Shown piece by piece: positions 45,856 through 57,740 of a stretch of 64,000 nt of DNA. The stretch lies in contig JALGQZ010000015.1 in NCBI GenBank assembly GCA_023105745.1, positions 22,425,499 to 22,489,498 of the forward strand, read 5' to 3'. The notes under the pieces are model-generated. The model was not told the DNA's origin. It saw only the letters and a list, made by a program, of their open reading frames with translations, and ran no database searches. Source of the stretch: Austropuccinia psidii (taxonomy: Eukaryota; Basidiomycota; Pucciniomycetes; Pucciniales; Sphaerophragmiaceae). The translations under genes were made by a program, and so were the position numbers. Every line of letters begins with the position of its first letter. Position 1 is the first letter of the stretch.

Positions 45856-46105
45856 TATGTTTCATTTTTAATTCAAAATGGTCTCAGGGCTCCCCTTACG
45901 TGTTTTTACAAATTTATGGCCAAAAGAGGCAAGTTTTTAGTAAAAACACATAAGCTCTTACATGTTTTTTAGCAATTTGCTTACGTGTTTCTACCAATAC
46001 CCTTTATTTATTCTTCAATTAATAAAAGTTTAATCAAATTAGAACTTGATAATGATATTAAGCTGGAAAATCAAACTAAAAGCTGGAAGTATCAATCCTT
46101 CATTT
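45856..46105. other. Spacer with iterated CTTACGTGTTTT motif
   Basis: Contains CTTACGTGTTTTTAC, its inverse GTAAAAACACATAAG, CTTACATGTTTT and CTTACGTGTTTCTAC within 100 bases (45894-45995). The first two can pair as a hairpin. No gene. Confidence 0.45.
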
Positions 46106-46640
46106 TTAAATTTGTGTTCACTTATGTAATACACCTGCACATTTTGAAATCTCAATTGGAAATATTTCAATTCCTCAGATATTATAATCTGCACACAACA
46201 TTGAAATTTCAACACAGAAATTAATGATAAACACCACATGTAGTGAAAATTAGATAAATTTCCCAAGGATTCTCACACTCCCATACAGAAAAGACTAAAA
46301 TTTAATTTAACCTTGGAGTTTACCTACAGAAATTTCATCCAGTAGTGACCTACCCTGAATTTTGATATGAAATCCACCAGTTAAATGAAATAAATTTCCA
46401 TAAGTATCAGAAAAAATATTAAAACAAAGTTCACTCACCCTTTTCTCAAAAGATATTCTTTTTCAATGATTGTATTGAAAATTGTGTTTTTAATTTCATT
46501 TTTTAATAAAAATGGTATTTTTACAATTTTGTTAATTATAATTTCAAATTGTATTGTGATATTTATTTGGTGATTAAATTATAATATTTTATGGTCTTTT
46601 TCAGTATATTGAGATATCTGTAATAATAATAACTTCAATC
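46106..46640. repeat. Fragment of an F-type LTR
   Basis: TTCACTTATGTAATACAC, the ACACCACATG stretch, ATTTCA..CAGTAGTGACC and a TTATGGTCTTTTTCAGTATATT end follow the order of F LTR bases 25765-26345. It is diverged and lacks the other LTR parts. The orientation is the same as in F, so it reads as a minus-strand LTR. Confidence 0.68.
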
Positions 46641-47399
46641 ATAAAAAAACCAATTCAAAATTCACAGTTTAATCCATCTGGATAAATCATATTATAATAG
46701 TCCAACAAGAGCTCCATAATAATATATTTTCTCAGAAACCTCAGTATCATATTAGTATTATTCCAAAAGGGGAGAAACACCTCATGAAGAGGACTCACTT
46801 GTATAGTATGGTATACCAGCTGGTACACCTAGAAAAACAAAATAGTAACAGAATAATTTGACAAATTATGAGAGGAATTATTCTAAGCTAAAAAGCTGTT
46901 TGAAATGTAGAGCAGTAATTAATTTATTCACGATACATATAAGAATCACCCTAAAATACTGAAGCAATCAGAGAAGGAATGAGTAATGAGGAAATCTTCT
47001 AAGGAAAGGAAGGGATCACTTTGAATGAAAGCCCTCAGGAGAGTCTTCTACAGACTTAGTAAGAGTCTGTGAGATTCTAAAAAAGGGGTGGAAAAGAAAG
47101 CAGAAAGAATTGAAACCAGAAAATAGACCAACGGATGAAGAAAATAGCATTGCAGGTGTCAGGTGAGTCTATTTTAAAGATTGTAAAATAGTATATGAAG
47201 CTTTTACTATGACTCTGACATGGTATAGATAATAAAAGGAGAATGGTTATAGTAGGATTTGCGCTTTACTATAGAGATATGGTGGTGGTGAGCATTTCTG
47301 AAAGTTCTGGGTGCACTTATTATCAATTAATTAGCTATATAAGAAGTAAAATCCTAATATTAGAGTATAACCTTATTGTTTAAAAAGAGTACAGCTGTT
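46641..47399. other. Unassigned AT-rich spacer
   Basis: About 760 bases in the middle of the R inverted repeat. I find no coding frame of interest and no clear match to the other repeats in the window. Confidence 0.4.
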
Positions 47400-48571
47400 G
47401 TGTAATGTTCTAATATGTAGGATATCAAGAGAATTATGGGGGTTGTCCTTTGGAAGAGAAAAGGTCCCTTTCTATCCTGAAACTGGGTGGAAAGGGCCTC
47501 TGTACCTGCTCACAAAAGAAGAGTGAAGAATTTTCACTTCCAAGGACTGGTTTGCAGTTTTCACATAACCTTTATAGTCTAAATTGTGCTCAGATGTGGC
47601 TTGAAAACCACATCTGGGCAGTTTTAATCAAACGGGGTAAAAACTTTCATTCGGGGACCACATAGCCCTCTACTGATGTGTGTTACACGTATAATTCTGT
47701 AAAGAACCTGTATGGGGATCCCATACAGGCTAAAATGCAAGCTATTGAAGGATGAACAAGCCCGTTTGTGGAATTGACACCTCATATTCAAGGCTTTGCA
47801 ATAGTATCCCATAGTACAGGTGTCTTGACCAAACTGTGGGACTTCAACCTGAAAAAAGTCCCACAGCTTTTTCAGTTTTCAAGATATTTAGCTCAAGGAT
47901 GATTCAGTGTGTAGCCCTGAATAAGCTATACACAATGGTAAATCATTTAGTATGGATAAAATTTAGTATGGCAAAGTTGTTCCATGTTTAAGTTCCATTG
48001 TTCAGATCTGGATTTCTCTGAAATACTTTTTGGAGTTTGTTTGCTTCATAGCTTATGTTATAACTGAGTCATGAGGAAGAAAATGGAACCAAAAGAAATA
48101 CCTGATTTTTCTCACTCTAAAGAGAACCCACTTTAGGTGTCCCACACTAAAGACGTAGAAGTTAGATGGGAGGTAAATATTTTATCCACTCTTATTTAGC
48201 TTTATTTTTGCCATACCTTCTATAGTTTTGATGCTAGCCCAATTTTGGTAGTACCATTGGATAGCCCTAGCTGAGAGATTTAATTTTAGCACCCATTCAA
48301 TGGGTTTCAGCCTCTTTCTGTGGATTTTACATCAGAGGTTAGAATTGAGGTTTATTCTCAGCAATTGCTTTGAGCCTGAATAACTTTTTTATTCTTTATA
48401 CTAAGATTATGGGAGTCTTATATTTGGAAACAGGTGGCATTGATATTTCTTTCAATACCTTTTATGAGCCATTTTGGCTCAGTTACATTTTGGGTGGTAT
48501 CTTGATCTACCATTGTTTTATGGTATTTTGGCTGTCATGCTTGTGCTCTGGTTTTGAGTCACAGCCTGACA
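47400..48571 (-). repeat. Repeat R, copy 3, inverted
   Basis: On the minus strand it starts TGTCAGGCTGTGAC at 48571 and follows copy 2, then copy 1 (the CCCAGATGTGG and CCTTGGAAGT segments), to about 47420, where similarity fades. It is opposite to copies 1 and 2. Confidence 0.7.
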
Positions 48572-48708
48572 CCAGGATTATTAAGAATGAAATTATCTAT
48601 CTCAGATATACCTTGATTCACTTAATATAGGAACATTCATACTTAAATCATGGCACAAAATGCTTTTCTCCCATAGATATGATTACAGAAATGACTAAGT
48701 ACAAATGG
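48572..48708. other. Flank between R and E, with left target duplication of E
   Basis: 137 bases without a recognisable gene. The last five (AATGG, 48704-48708) are the left target duplication of E. The sequence is continuous with 56931 onward if E is removed. Confidence 0.7.
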
Positions 48709-49371
48709 TGTGAACCTTTGAGATATGACCACATACCCAAAAAGGTCACAAGAAATATTTAAAATTATTATACATTAAAAATAATTACCTTAAAGCTACA
48801 AAAATGCAATAAATTGGCATAAAACTTGGTTTAACTTAGAGACCAATGAATAAACATGTGGAATAAATTATACCATTTCATTCCCCATGGTAAAATACAC
48901 ATATACCATTTTCATGGCATATCTGTAAAGTCAATATTTAATGAGTTATAAGTAATAATACCTTATAAAAAACATAAATCCTTAATTCTTTCAAATACCA
49001 ATGAACCAACATGTGAAATAAATGGTACCATTGGATTCTCCATAAAACTCCACAAATAAAACAATTAAGAATCTAATCTCCAAAATCAATACTTAAGGAG
49101 TTAAGCTGAATATATGCAATTTTTTGGTCAATGCATATATTCAAGGATTTTAGCTAATATCTTTTTAAATATGAATGATAGAGGGATGAACCAAAAATAA
49201 AGTCATCACGTAATTACTGTAGAAATACATAAATTAACTTTCTTTCCACAAGTTATAAACAAGGTTAAAACCTGTAAGGGATTATTGATTAAAATCAATA
49301 GAGCTGTTGACCACTTTGTTGTGAAAGTGGTCTAAACTTAAAAAGAAGTAGACAGTTGGATTCTACTAGTT
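48709..49371 (+). repeat. 5' LTR of E, right two thirds deleted
   Basis: 663 bases beginning TGTGAACCTTTG match the first 663 bases of the 3' LTR. Then the sequence jumps from TTCTACTAGTTTA straight into gag coding. About 1.3 kb of LTR, the primer-binding site, the leader and the gag N-terminus are gone. Confidence 0.88.
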
Positions 49372-51313
49372 TATTTTTGAAGGATACACCAAGGAGTGAT
49401 GAAATCCTGGCACATCCTGAAAAAGTTCCTCAAAGAGGAGGAGTAGTGAGATACTCCAATGGATGGAATCCCCTATCATCCAAACCTCAAATCAAAAAGA
49501 TCAAGGAGTACCATGGCAAAAAGAAGGAGGCAACCAAGGAAGAAGCCCCAGTAGCTTCTACCAGCAAGCCGCAAGCCAACCCACTTCCCCAAGAAGGGAA
49601 GAAGAACAAGAAAAAGAATTGGAGAAAACCATATGCCCCAAGCTACAGGATGCCATGGACAATGTATTCAACATGGCCAGAACCTTGTTGGAATTCAAAG
49701 ACAAAGAGGAGAAAAGAATGAGACAACCCCATTTCCCAAAGAAATAACCTTGTCTCCTGATGTTGTAAATACTTTAACAGAGCTTAAAAGTAGTATTTTA
49801 CCTCTTAAAGACATTAAAAACAGTTTATTATCTTTCCAAGAAATAAATAATATCTTATCATCTTTTACAAAACTTGTTGTAAAAAATAAAAAGAAATTGA
49901 TAACATAAAACTTATGATTGAAAATAATAAACCAAAAGTATTAATTGATAATACTCAGAAATTAATACAAGGACAACAATAGTGGTACAAATACATAAGT
50001 GATATAAAAGAGAAAACTTTGAAAATCAATTATGACGTGAGTATTGATAATCTTACAGAAAAGTTCAACAAATTAATCATTTCTGTAGAAAGATTTGAAG
50101 AAAAGACTTCATCACACCAAAAATTACTTTTGGACCATGTGGAAAAGAGTGATGAAGCAAGAATGCATCTGAAAGATGAGATTCAAAGTGAAATAAGGCT
50201 CATCACTGATAAAATGGATAAAATTAATGAGGCTAACTCAAATATGCCAAAGTTATCAACACCATTTTCTCACATAAGAAGCCCTGTTAAACCAAAAGAG
50301 GAATTAACAAATCCATTCGTAACAGACTTGAGTCACCAAGACAGAAACAAAGTCTTAATGAAGGAAGCACCTCAATTAAAAGAATGGCCAACATTCACAG
50401 GAGAAGGTGAATATGACCACATGTCATTTATCAAAACAATTGACATGCTACAAGAAGATTATTCCATACAGATGAATTAATCACTGAAATATTACATTCA
50501 TTGTTTGAAAAATCTGCAAAAAGATGGTATTATGGAATAAGGAAAACAAATGGCAAAAATACCTGCTGTTGGTGGACAAAAGAAATAATCACCAAGTGGG
50601 CTAATGATTCCTGGAGGTACAAGATAGAAAATGCCTTTTAAAATTCTTTCTTTGAGCCAGACAAAGACAAACCTTTAACTTGGTTCTTAAAGCAAGTTGA
50701 ATGACTCAATGCATTGTACCCAGAAATGTCACAAAAAATGGTGCACATGAAAATACTTAAGAAATGTGGAGGAGAGCTAGAACATGCCCTAAGAAGCAGT
50801 TGTATAGAACCATGCTCCACAGAAGAGTATATCAATGCACTAGAAGACATAGTGACAAGAACAAAAATTGGCAGAACTTGGAAGAAATTGGACATTAAAA
50901 GTCCAAATAAGCCATTTATCAAGAAAGATAAATCAAAAGAAGCTTTCAAGCCCAATACATCCAACAATAATGAGCAAAGGAAATGCCATAAATGTGGAGC
51001 TATTGGACACTTAGCCAATAATTGCCTCAAAAAGGCAAAGATTAATGAAATTGTGGGAACAGAAAACCTCAATGATAAAGAGGAGGAAGCTGAATCTGAA
51101 AAAGAAACAGAAGAGTCAGAAAGCTCTGAAAGTGATGAAAGTAATATAATTAATGCACAAATTAATAATATTGATATAATTCATGAAGTACTAGATGTTA
51201 ACTCAAACTTACCACAAGTTGGAACATCTGACACAAACCTGACAAATATACAAGATGCCAAAATGTACATAACCAAACCTGCAAAAGGAATGGGAAATAC
51301 AGCTGGAAATTGA
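49372..51313 (+). pseudogene. E gag, N-terminally truncated
   Basis: The remaining gag starts in the Lys/Pro-rich region (RYSNGWNPLSSKP), switches frame to DAMDNVFNMARTLLEFKDKEE, then continues with a helical part (50019-50480) and the capsid block LKEWPTFTGEGEYDHM. A one-base change near 50470 and stops at 50639 and 50699 break the capsid. The last piece (50714-51313) has ELEHALR, the zinc knuckle CHKCGAIGHLANNC and an acidic Glu/Ser-rich tail. Compared with F gag the same order is kept. Confidence 0.82.
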
Positions 51314-51328
51314 AGTATAATTATTGTT

Positions 51329-52357
51329 ATGGTTGATAACCAAGAAAGAAAAGTGAACTTGGATACAGGAGACTATTGCACCTGTGTTGGTAAAAGTTAT
51401 TTAAAAACCATTGTCCCAGACTGGCAAGAAAAACTTATGCCAATCCAAGGTGTCAAACTTAGTAGTGCAAGTGAGAGCATGAAGCCCCTTGGAATAATTG
51501 ACTTAACACTAATTTTTCCTCACCCCTCACAATGTGTCAGAATTAAAGTAGAGTTTTTAGTAATGCACAACTGTACTAGTAATCACTTCATACTTGGAAA
51601 TGACTACTTATCAATTTATGGTATAGATATCTCTAACCAAAAAGATAGATATTTTACCATAGGAGACAACAAAAGACAAAAGTTTGTCTTCTTAAATAAC
51701 AAAGAAGAAATCACAGTTATTAAGAATGAAGAGAAAATTCCACAAAAGGCAATTTTTATATCTGAACAACTCAAAGAGGCAGAATTCAATCAAGAATTAA
51801 CAGAAAAAATGAAAGAAAAATTGATTGACCTCCTATTTAAGTACAAAAATGCCTTTGCAACTGACAAAGAACCACTAGGTGCCATAATTGGGCATGAAGT
51901 GGATATAATTATTAATGTGGAAAAGCCTTACCCACCTTTACTAAGGAGACCTGCTTACCCAGCTAGTCCAAGGGCTAGAGAAGTCTTGGAGGTACACATT
52001 AAAGAATTAATGGACCTTGGAGTATTAAGAAAGGTAGGACATAATGAACAGGTAGAGGTCACTACACCTTTCATTATAACTTGGCATCATGGAAAATCAA
52101 GGATGGTAGGAGACTTCAGAGCCCTGAACACCTATACCATTCCAGACAGATATCCAATACCCAGAGTCCATGAGACATTGACACAATTGTCACAAGCTGA
52201 GTTCATTACAGCCATGGATGCTTCAAAGGGTTTTCATCAGAATGTCTTAACAGACAATGCCAAGAAACTACTGAGGATAATAGTCCACTGTGCGATTTTT
52301 GAATACTTAAGAATGCCATTTGGCATGAAAATTCACCTTCCCATTATCAAAGGATGA
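51329..52357 (+). pseudogene. E protease and first half of RT
   Basis: Open for 342 codons. The protease motif is DTGDYC (Ala to Asp after Gly, compared with DTGAYC in D). The RT fingers follow, with LRRPAYPASPRAR, GKSRMVGDFRALN, DASKGFHQNV and RMPFG. A small deletion in KIHLPIIKG (D reads KNAPSQYQR) ends the frame at 52355. It is the longest uninterrupted family II pol stretch in the window except for the integrase. Confidence 0.85.
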
Positions 52358-52707
52358 TGAACACCATATTTCCTGAAGAACTATCAGAATGATGCTTAAT
52401 TATCTATATTGATCATATCATAGTTTGCTCAGAAACTTGGGAAAATCACCTTACAAGACTAGAGAGGGTACTACAAAAAATAGTGCAAGTGAATTTGAAA
52501 ATTTCCTTGAAAAAATGTCATTTTGCATACAGTGAACTAAAAGCACTAGGACATGTTGTATCTGGCCTTAGTCTAGGCATAGACAAGAATAAAGTAGCAG
52601 CAGTACTACTTAATCCAATGCCTCAAACCAAAAAAGAGATGCAATCATTTCTAGGTTTTGCTGGTTACTATAGACAGCATAGAAAGGACTTTGCAAAAAA
52701 TTGCTAA
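52358..52707 (+). pseudogene. E RT active site and thumb
   Basis: The catalytic motif reads YIDH where D has YIDD (about 52402-52416), and a TGA replaces the Trp codon just before it. The thumb block AYSELKALGHVVSGLSLGIDKNK and [13 protein letters not shown] are intact. RT is dead. Confidence 0.85.
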
Positions 52708-53272
52708 ATCCTTGTATAAGATATGTGACCAACAAACAGTCTATGAAATGACAGAAGAAAGAGTCAAGGCATATGAAGAATTGAAAAATTCCTTAGCAAA
52801 TGCCCCATTTCTTGTAATGCCAGATTGGAAACTACCCTTCAAACTTTTCATTGATGCTTATGGAGAAGGACTCGGTGCTTCACTACACCAGACACAAATT
52901 ATCAATGATAAACCAGTGGAAGGACCAATTTGTTTTATTTCAAGACAGATAAAGCCAACAGAAGCAAGATATGGAGCAAGCCAAATGGAATGCCCCTGCC
53001 TAGTGTGGCCTTTAGAAAGATTACATTATTACTTGGATGGAACAGTATTTGATGTGATTAAATACTGTAATGCTGTAAAATCTCTATTAAATATGAAAAC
53101 TCCAAATAGACATATGGTGAGATGGAAAATTGCTATCCAAGAATATAGAGGAAATATGACTATTGTTCATAAATCTGGTAATATTCATAAAAATGCAGAT
53201 GGTCTCAGGAGATGGGTTCTAGCAAATACCCCAACAATCCAGCATGGGTACCACAGGAAGAACACCATATAG
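52708..53272 (+). pseudogene. E RNase H
   Basis: [11 protein letters not shown] retains the first Asp. The ASQMEC block keeps Glu. A later Asp position reads DVIKYC, which looks like a loss when compared with ITDC in the family as I recall it. The end NADGLRRW is readable, and the frame ends before the integrase start. Confidence 0.75.
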
Positions 53273-54849
53273 AAAGAATATGTGTTACAGACATTGGCAC
53301 AGAATTCTTTAACCAAGTTAAAGAAAGCTATAAGATAGACAAGAATTGCCATATCTTAAGCCAACTTCTAATGAAAGACTGCAAAGATGCATCACTTTCA
53401 TCAAAATTAGATGAAACATGGAAAAAGGCATATGCTGAAGGAAGATCCCACCTCCTTGATGGAATCGTTAACAATAGAACAAAACACACATGTGTTATGG
53501 CCTTAACAGATAGAACACTGATAAACACTATTTTACATGAGTGTCATGATAGTGTTGCAGCTGGACACCTTTCAGAAGACAGAACACTAGAGAGGGTGAA
53601 AACCTGCTCTTGGTGGCCAAATGGGAAAAAAGATGTTGCAGAATACTGCCAAACCTGAGACAGATGTCAAAAAGCCAACAGAGCCACAGGAATGAAATTT
53701 GGAATGATGATTCAAATACAAGAGCCAAAATCCCCTTGGGAAATATTTCATATGGATTGGGTAACAGCATTACCTCCAGGAGGAGACAGAAGCTATAATG
53801 CATGCCTAATATTAGTTGACAGGTATAGAAAAACTCCCATGTTCCTACCATGTCACAAAGATGACACAGCTATGGACACAGCCATGATGATATGGAATAA
53901 ATTCATTAGCCATACAGCCTTATTCCAGAATATTATGAGTGACAGAGACCCAAAATTCACTTCAGAATTATGGAAAAATGCCCATACCTTGTTTGGGACA
54001 AAATTATCACTCTCAACAGCTTACCATCCTCAAACTAATGGTTTAGCAGAAAGAATGATACACACCTTGCAGGACATGATCAGAAGATTCTGTGCTTATG
54101 GACTAGAATTCAAAGATTCTGATGGTTTTACCCATGATTGGTGTACACTAATACCAGCCCTTGAGCTGGCATATAAAACTTCAATCCATTCTTCTACTTC
54201 CAAAACACCAGCAATGCTAGAAAAAGGTTGGAATCCAAGATTTCCTTATGATACCCTCAAAAAGGACTTAGTGGATATACATCCAACAGCAAGCAGGTTT
54301 AAGATAATGCTTGACAAAGCAAGACACCACGGAAACAGATGTATGCAAGATTCTTTCAAATATGCAAAAGATAGATGGGATAAAAGTCATAAACCCCCTG
54401 ACTTAAAAATAGGAGACTTGGTTGTAGTATCAACCCTTAATTTCAATAACATAAAAGGTACAAAGAAATTGAAAGATTCCTTTGCAGGAACATTTATGAT
54501 AAAAGCACTTCATGGACCCAATGCTGTGCAATTGGAACTCATGGGTGAATTAATGAACAAACACCCAACTTTCCCTATAATTCTGATAAAAACTTACAGC
54601 TCAAGTGACAAGGAGTCATGCGCAGTAAGAAATAAACCCCCACTTGAAATTTCCCCCTTAAAAGAGGGAGAAGAAAAGAAAATTGTAAAAGCCCTTAAAG
54701 AAAGAAGAACAAGAAACAAAAAAGACAGAGAATACCTTGTAAGGTATAAAAATTCAACTCAAGAAGATGAATGGCTACTTAGAAAAGATATAACAAATAC
54801 TGATAAAGAAGTAAGAAGGTTCAGACATGAAAGAAAACCTGAAAAATAG
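53273..54849 (+). pseudogene. E integrase, one stop
   Basis: One frame covers the whole integrase from 53212 to 54849, with a single TGA at 53656-53658 in the place of the third zinc-ligand Cys region (YCQT then D-R-C). The catalytic core has Asp (HMDWVTALP), Asp (MSDRDPKF) and Glu (NGLAERMI). The C-terminal domain has DSFAGTFMIKALHGPNA and a chromo-like tail (EYLVRYKNSTQEDEW). The 385-codon part after the stop (53692-54849) is the best preserved integrase of the window. Confidence 0.86.
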
Positions 54850-54869
54850 AAAATTTAAGCATTATTGAG

Positions 54870-54896
54870 CTTCAAGACTAACAAAGTCTATTGAAG
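54870..54896 (+). other. Conserved hairpin after family II pol (E)
   Basis: CTTCAAGACT, loop AACAA, AGTCTATTGAAG: ten pairs with one bulge. The D version at 10289-10315 differs at two stem positions without losing pairing. Confidence 0.55.
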
Positions 54897-54967
54897 AGGT
54901 AGGACAGTGGATGATACCCTAATTACACATATCAGATTGTGGTACAATCGTTTTTGGTGGTAGGGAA

Positions 54968-56925
54968 TGTGAACCTTTGAGATATGACCACATACCCAAA
55001 AAGGTCACAAGAAATATTTAACATAATTATACATTAAAAATAATTGCCTTAAAACTACAAAAATGCCATAAATTGGCATAAAACTTGGTTTAACTTAAAC
55101 CCCAATGAATAAACATTTGAAATAATTTATTCAATTTCATTCCCCATGGTAAAATACACATATACCATTTTTATGGCATATCTGTAAAGTCAATATTTAA
55201 TGAGTTATAAGTAATAATACCTTATAAAAACCATAGATCCCTAATTATTTCAAATCGCAATGAAGAAACATGTGAAATAAATGGTACCATTGGATTCTCC
55301 ATAAAGCTCCACACAAAAAACAATTAAGAAGCTAATCTCCAAAGTCAATACTTAAGGAGTTAAGCTGAATATATGCACTTTTTTGGTCAACACATATATT
55401 CAAGGATTTTAGCTAATATCTTTTGAAATATGCATAATATATGGATTAACAAAGAATAAAGTCATCATGTAATTACTGTAGGAATACAGGAATGAACTTT
55501 ATTTCTGAAGCTATAAACAAGGTTAAAACCTGTAAGAGATTATTGATTAAAATCAATAGAGCTGTTGACCACTTTGTGGTGAAAGTGGTCCAAACTTAAA
55601 AAAAAGTATAAAGTTGGATTTTACTAGTTCATTCATAAAGAATGATGTATTTCTTATTATAATATTCAAGGTATAACCCCTTGAAATCATGGTTTGAAGT
55701 TTAAAATATTAAATTTTGACAGAAAAGATGAGTTACAAGAAAAATCATCAAAAATATAGTTTTGATGATTTAGTAGAATTCTCTTGGCAGAATAATAACG
55801 TTATTCCAAGGTATTAGAATTCACTCTCTGAATTTCTGTAGCATGTAAAACCTGAAAGCTATTAACAATCAAAGTTTGATCTTAATTTGATCATTTATGA
55901 TCACTCACTGTAACCTCAAATTAAGTTTAACAGCCATAGGAGTGATACAATTGCTGAATACTATTATTTTATAATGAAAACTAATAAAATTCACGAATTT
56001 TGTGGTTCTTCCAAGCCTTGACGTCATCAAACTTAGAGTTATAGTGATAACTCTAAATAATGCCGTAATAATGAGATAATATGGTTTGATCATGATGTGA
56101 TCATCACCAAACCTTAAACTATTGATCAATTCCAGTGGATATGATCAGTGCACGTCTACTAGAAGCCTGTTGGACTCTAGGAGGAAGGAATTTAATATAA
56201 ATAGAGCTCTTTTTACTCTATTTCCCCCTCAGATGCTTACAAAACATTAAATCATTAAATAAAAAGGTAATTTCTTTATTCTTTATATATAAAACTTTTA
56301 CATTATTAAAGAACAAAGATAACCTTATAATTATCTTCATCTTTGACGTTATTATTGCAATTATTTAATTGTTTTGTTTTAATTGGCCTTAAAAACCTCA
56401 ATTCCACGTAAAACGAAGAAAATTTGTAATTTCTCTTAGATTTTATTGTAACTACAATTTAAATAAGTTTTTTTTACATTTATAGGCGTAAAATCATTCA
56501 AAATTATTATATTAAGAATTAAAAGTAGGTTTTTTCTCTTATTATAATAATTTTTCTCTATTATTACTTTTAATAATTCTATAATTGATATAAATAGTAT
56601 TTATATTAATTTATAACTTTAGTATTGGTAATATTATTGTTATTAATTATTTTTTATCAATAAAAAACAATTTTTTACGCCTTTATTATTTGTTGGTAAA
56701 AATAATAAAGTGCTTTTAAATATATTAATTATCTTATATTAATATATTTATTTTATATATATTATTATATTTATTTAATAATATAATTAATTTACGCCAT
56801 AATTATAATAATTCTTTATTATTATAGTTATTTTTATCTTATTTATTTCATTTATAAAGACATTCATAGTACAATAAGTAAAATATTAGTAATTTTTCCT
56901 TATTGTTTCATAGTCAAACCTTACA
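54968..56925 (+). repeat. 3' LTR of E
   Basis: 1958 bp, preceded by the purine tract GGTGGTAGGGAA, starting TGTGAACC and ending AACCTTACA. The right flank AATGG matches the left flank of E. Confidence 0.92.
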
Positions 56926-56930
56926 AATGG

Positions 56931-57740
56931 TATAGCTACAGTAAAAATTAAGGAAAATTTGAAATTGAATTTTTTGTTGAAAACTTCTATCAAATAGTAA
57001 TAAGTAACATAGAAGAGGTATCAGAGAATGAAGGGAAAATTGGAAAAGATATAGAAACCCAAATAAATTATGGCACTAAGGGTCAAGAAATCAGAAAATA
57101 TATTGAAGGAATTCTACGATACTAAACAGCTTATTGCATAAAAGTACAATTAGTTAAGGAATATGTGGAAAGGCGCTACCTTAAAAAAAAATCAAAGACT
57201 TGATAGATGTCCAATTTATCCCCAAATATCCAAAAAGAAGGGGGATTTCGAAATATTACCAAATGGAATAAATTAATGAGGAATATGGTGCAATCATAAC
57301 GAAAAGTATACCCTTATATACAAGATGATATCAATAAGAATTCAGAAATATTGGTCTTTCTTGTTCAAGTGTAAGAGAATAAAGCTATGAGAAAGTGGGA
57401 ATTAAAAATCTCTTGTTCAAGCTCTGATTGGAGGATATATAATATCTAGAAGGGATGTCTTGAGATTGTATATCTTAGAAAAAATTAATCTTAAAATTAG
57501 GAATTGAAGGGACATGAATTATAAATATTATAAGCATACTCCCCAGAATAATCAACAATACAAGAAAAGAAGTCCTTTAACACCTGTATCATATAGCCAC
57601 CAAATGTATATTCCTGCACAAATAATTCCAAAAAAACTTTCCAAATTTATTTCTCTATAGAATAAGGGAAAAAAGAAGCAATAGAAGATTTTCAGAAATG
57701 GGAAAATCAGAAACCAACACAAATTTCTCAAGCAAATGAC
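56931..57740 (+). pseudogene. Old gag-like coding remnant
   Basis: From about 56952 one frame reads GKFEIEFFVENFYQ...KYIEGILRY, a stop, then TAYCIKVQLVKEYVERRY, with a further stop near 57260; similar texture continues to about 57700. The pattern (ENF, IEG..Y.TA..IK.Q) resembles the capsid-like gag segment of another basidiomycete Ty3 lineage as I remember it. No zinc knuckle or pol was found next to it. The call is tentative. Confidence 0.35.

Larger units (their letters stand above)
48709..56925 (+). mobile_element. Element E: nearly complete family II Ty3/gypsy
   Basis: 8217 bp flanked by AATGG on both sides (48704-48708 and 56926-56930). The 5' LTR is cut short by a deletion, but gag, protease, RT, RNase H, integrase and the whole 3' LTR are present. 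It is the best reference for family II here, though RT and RNase H have lost catalytic residues. Confidence 0.93.
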
